A stretch of 5,267 nucleotides of DNA from an uncultured Christensenella sp. Its GTDB lineage: Bacteria; Bacillota; Clostridia; Christensenellales; Pumilibacteraceae. The notes beneath the pieces are model-generated. The model made no database searches, was not told the origin of the DNA, and was given only the letters and a program-made list of their open reading frames with translations. The stretch is from the NCBI GenBank assembly GCA_910578545.1, contig CAJTPT010000016.1, positions 240 through 5,506 on the forward strand. The letters run 5' to 3'. The position numbers were made by a program, and so were the translations under genes. Positions 5,186 through 5,267 of this stretch are shown here, one piece after another; positions within the stretch are counted from its first letter, which is position 1, and the number at the start of each line of letters is the position of its first letter.

Positions 5186-5267
5186 GTTCGATAATTGCTC
5201 CGTAAGGGCGGCGATTTGCCGTTCGTTCTCGTCCTTATTGCCTTGCAGCGTAAGTATCTGCGTTCAC

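Overview
The window looks like most or all of a small single-stranded-DNA-type replicon of the CRESS class carried by a bacterium. The key evidence is a CRESS-type Rep (HUH endonuclease plus superfamily 3 helicase) on the minus strand. Just 5' of it is a textbook CRESS origin: a perfect 9-bp stem with a 10-nt loop that presents TAGTATTAC on the Rep-coding strand, next to a tandem 8-bp iteron pair. Host evidence is indirect. There are clear Shine-Dalgarno sites, tightly packed or overlapping genes, a strong intrinsic terminator, and a protein with Listeria-Bacteroides (InlB B-type) repeats. Together these suggest a bacterium, plausibly a gut Firmicute of the Clostridia type; this is inference.

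Layout, read on the minus strand (all confident genes are on it): (1) a 546-aa coiled-coil and InlB-B-repeat protein, 3545-5185, whose frame stays open to 5263; (2) a 120-bp spacer; (3) a 121-aa protein, possibly a nucleic-acid-binding or ssDNA-binding protein; (4) a 133-aa protein with a strong internal start; (5) a terminator-like hairpin; (6) a 291-aa P-loop ATPase resembling the Zot/pI and HerA/FtsK group used in virion morphogenesis or DNA translocation; (7) a 109-aa basic helical protein overlapping it by 13 nt; (8) a GC-rich perfect hairpin, the CRESS origin and the iterons; (9) Rep; (10) a G-quadruplex motif and a bidirectional terminator. The left 210 bp hold no confident gene. They contain a minus-strand promoter-like sequence, palindromes and a doubtful plus-strand open frame.

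If the molecule is circular, which the sequence cannot prove, the minus-strand promoter just beyond the rep terminator would drive one transcription unit through the whole set: surface or adhesin protein, small proteins, ATPase, then rep. Rep would nick the TAGTATTAC loop to start rolling-circle replication. The ATPase could move or extrude the circle, and the repeat protein could mediate attachment. No capsid or coat gene and no membrane protein is recognisable, so a phage, a satellite and a mobilisable plasmid all remain possible. The combination of a CRESS origin and Rep with a Zot/HerA-like ATPase and an adhesin-like protein is the main point of interest.
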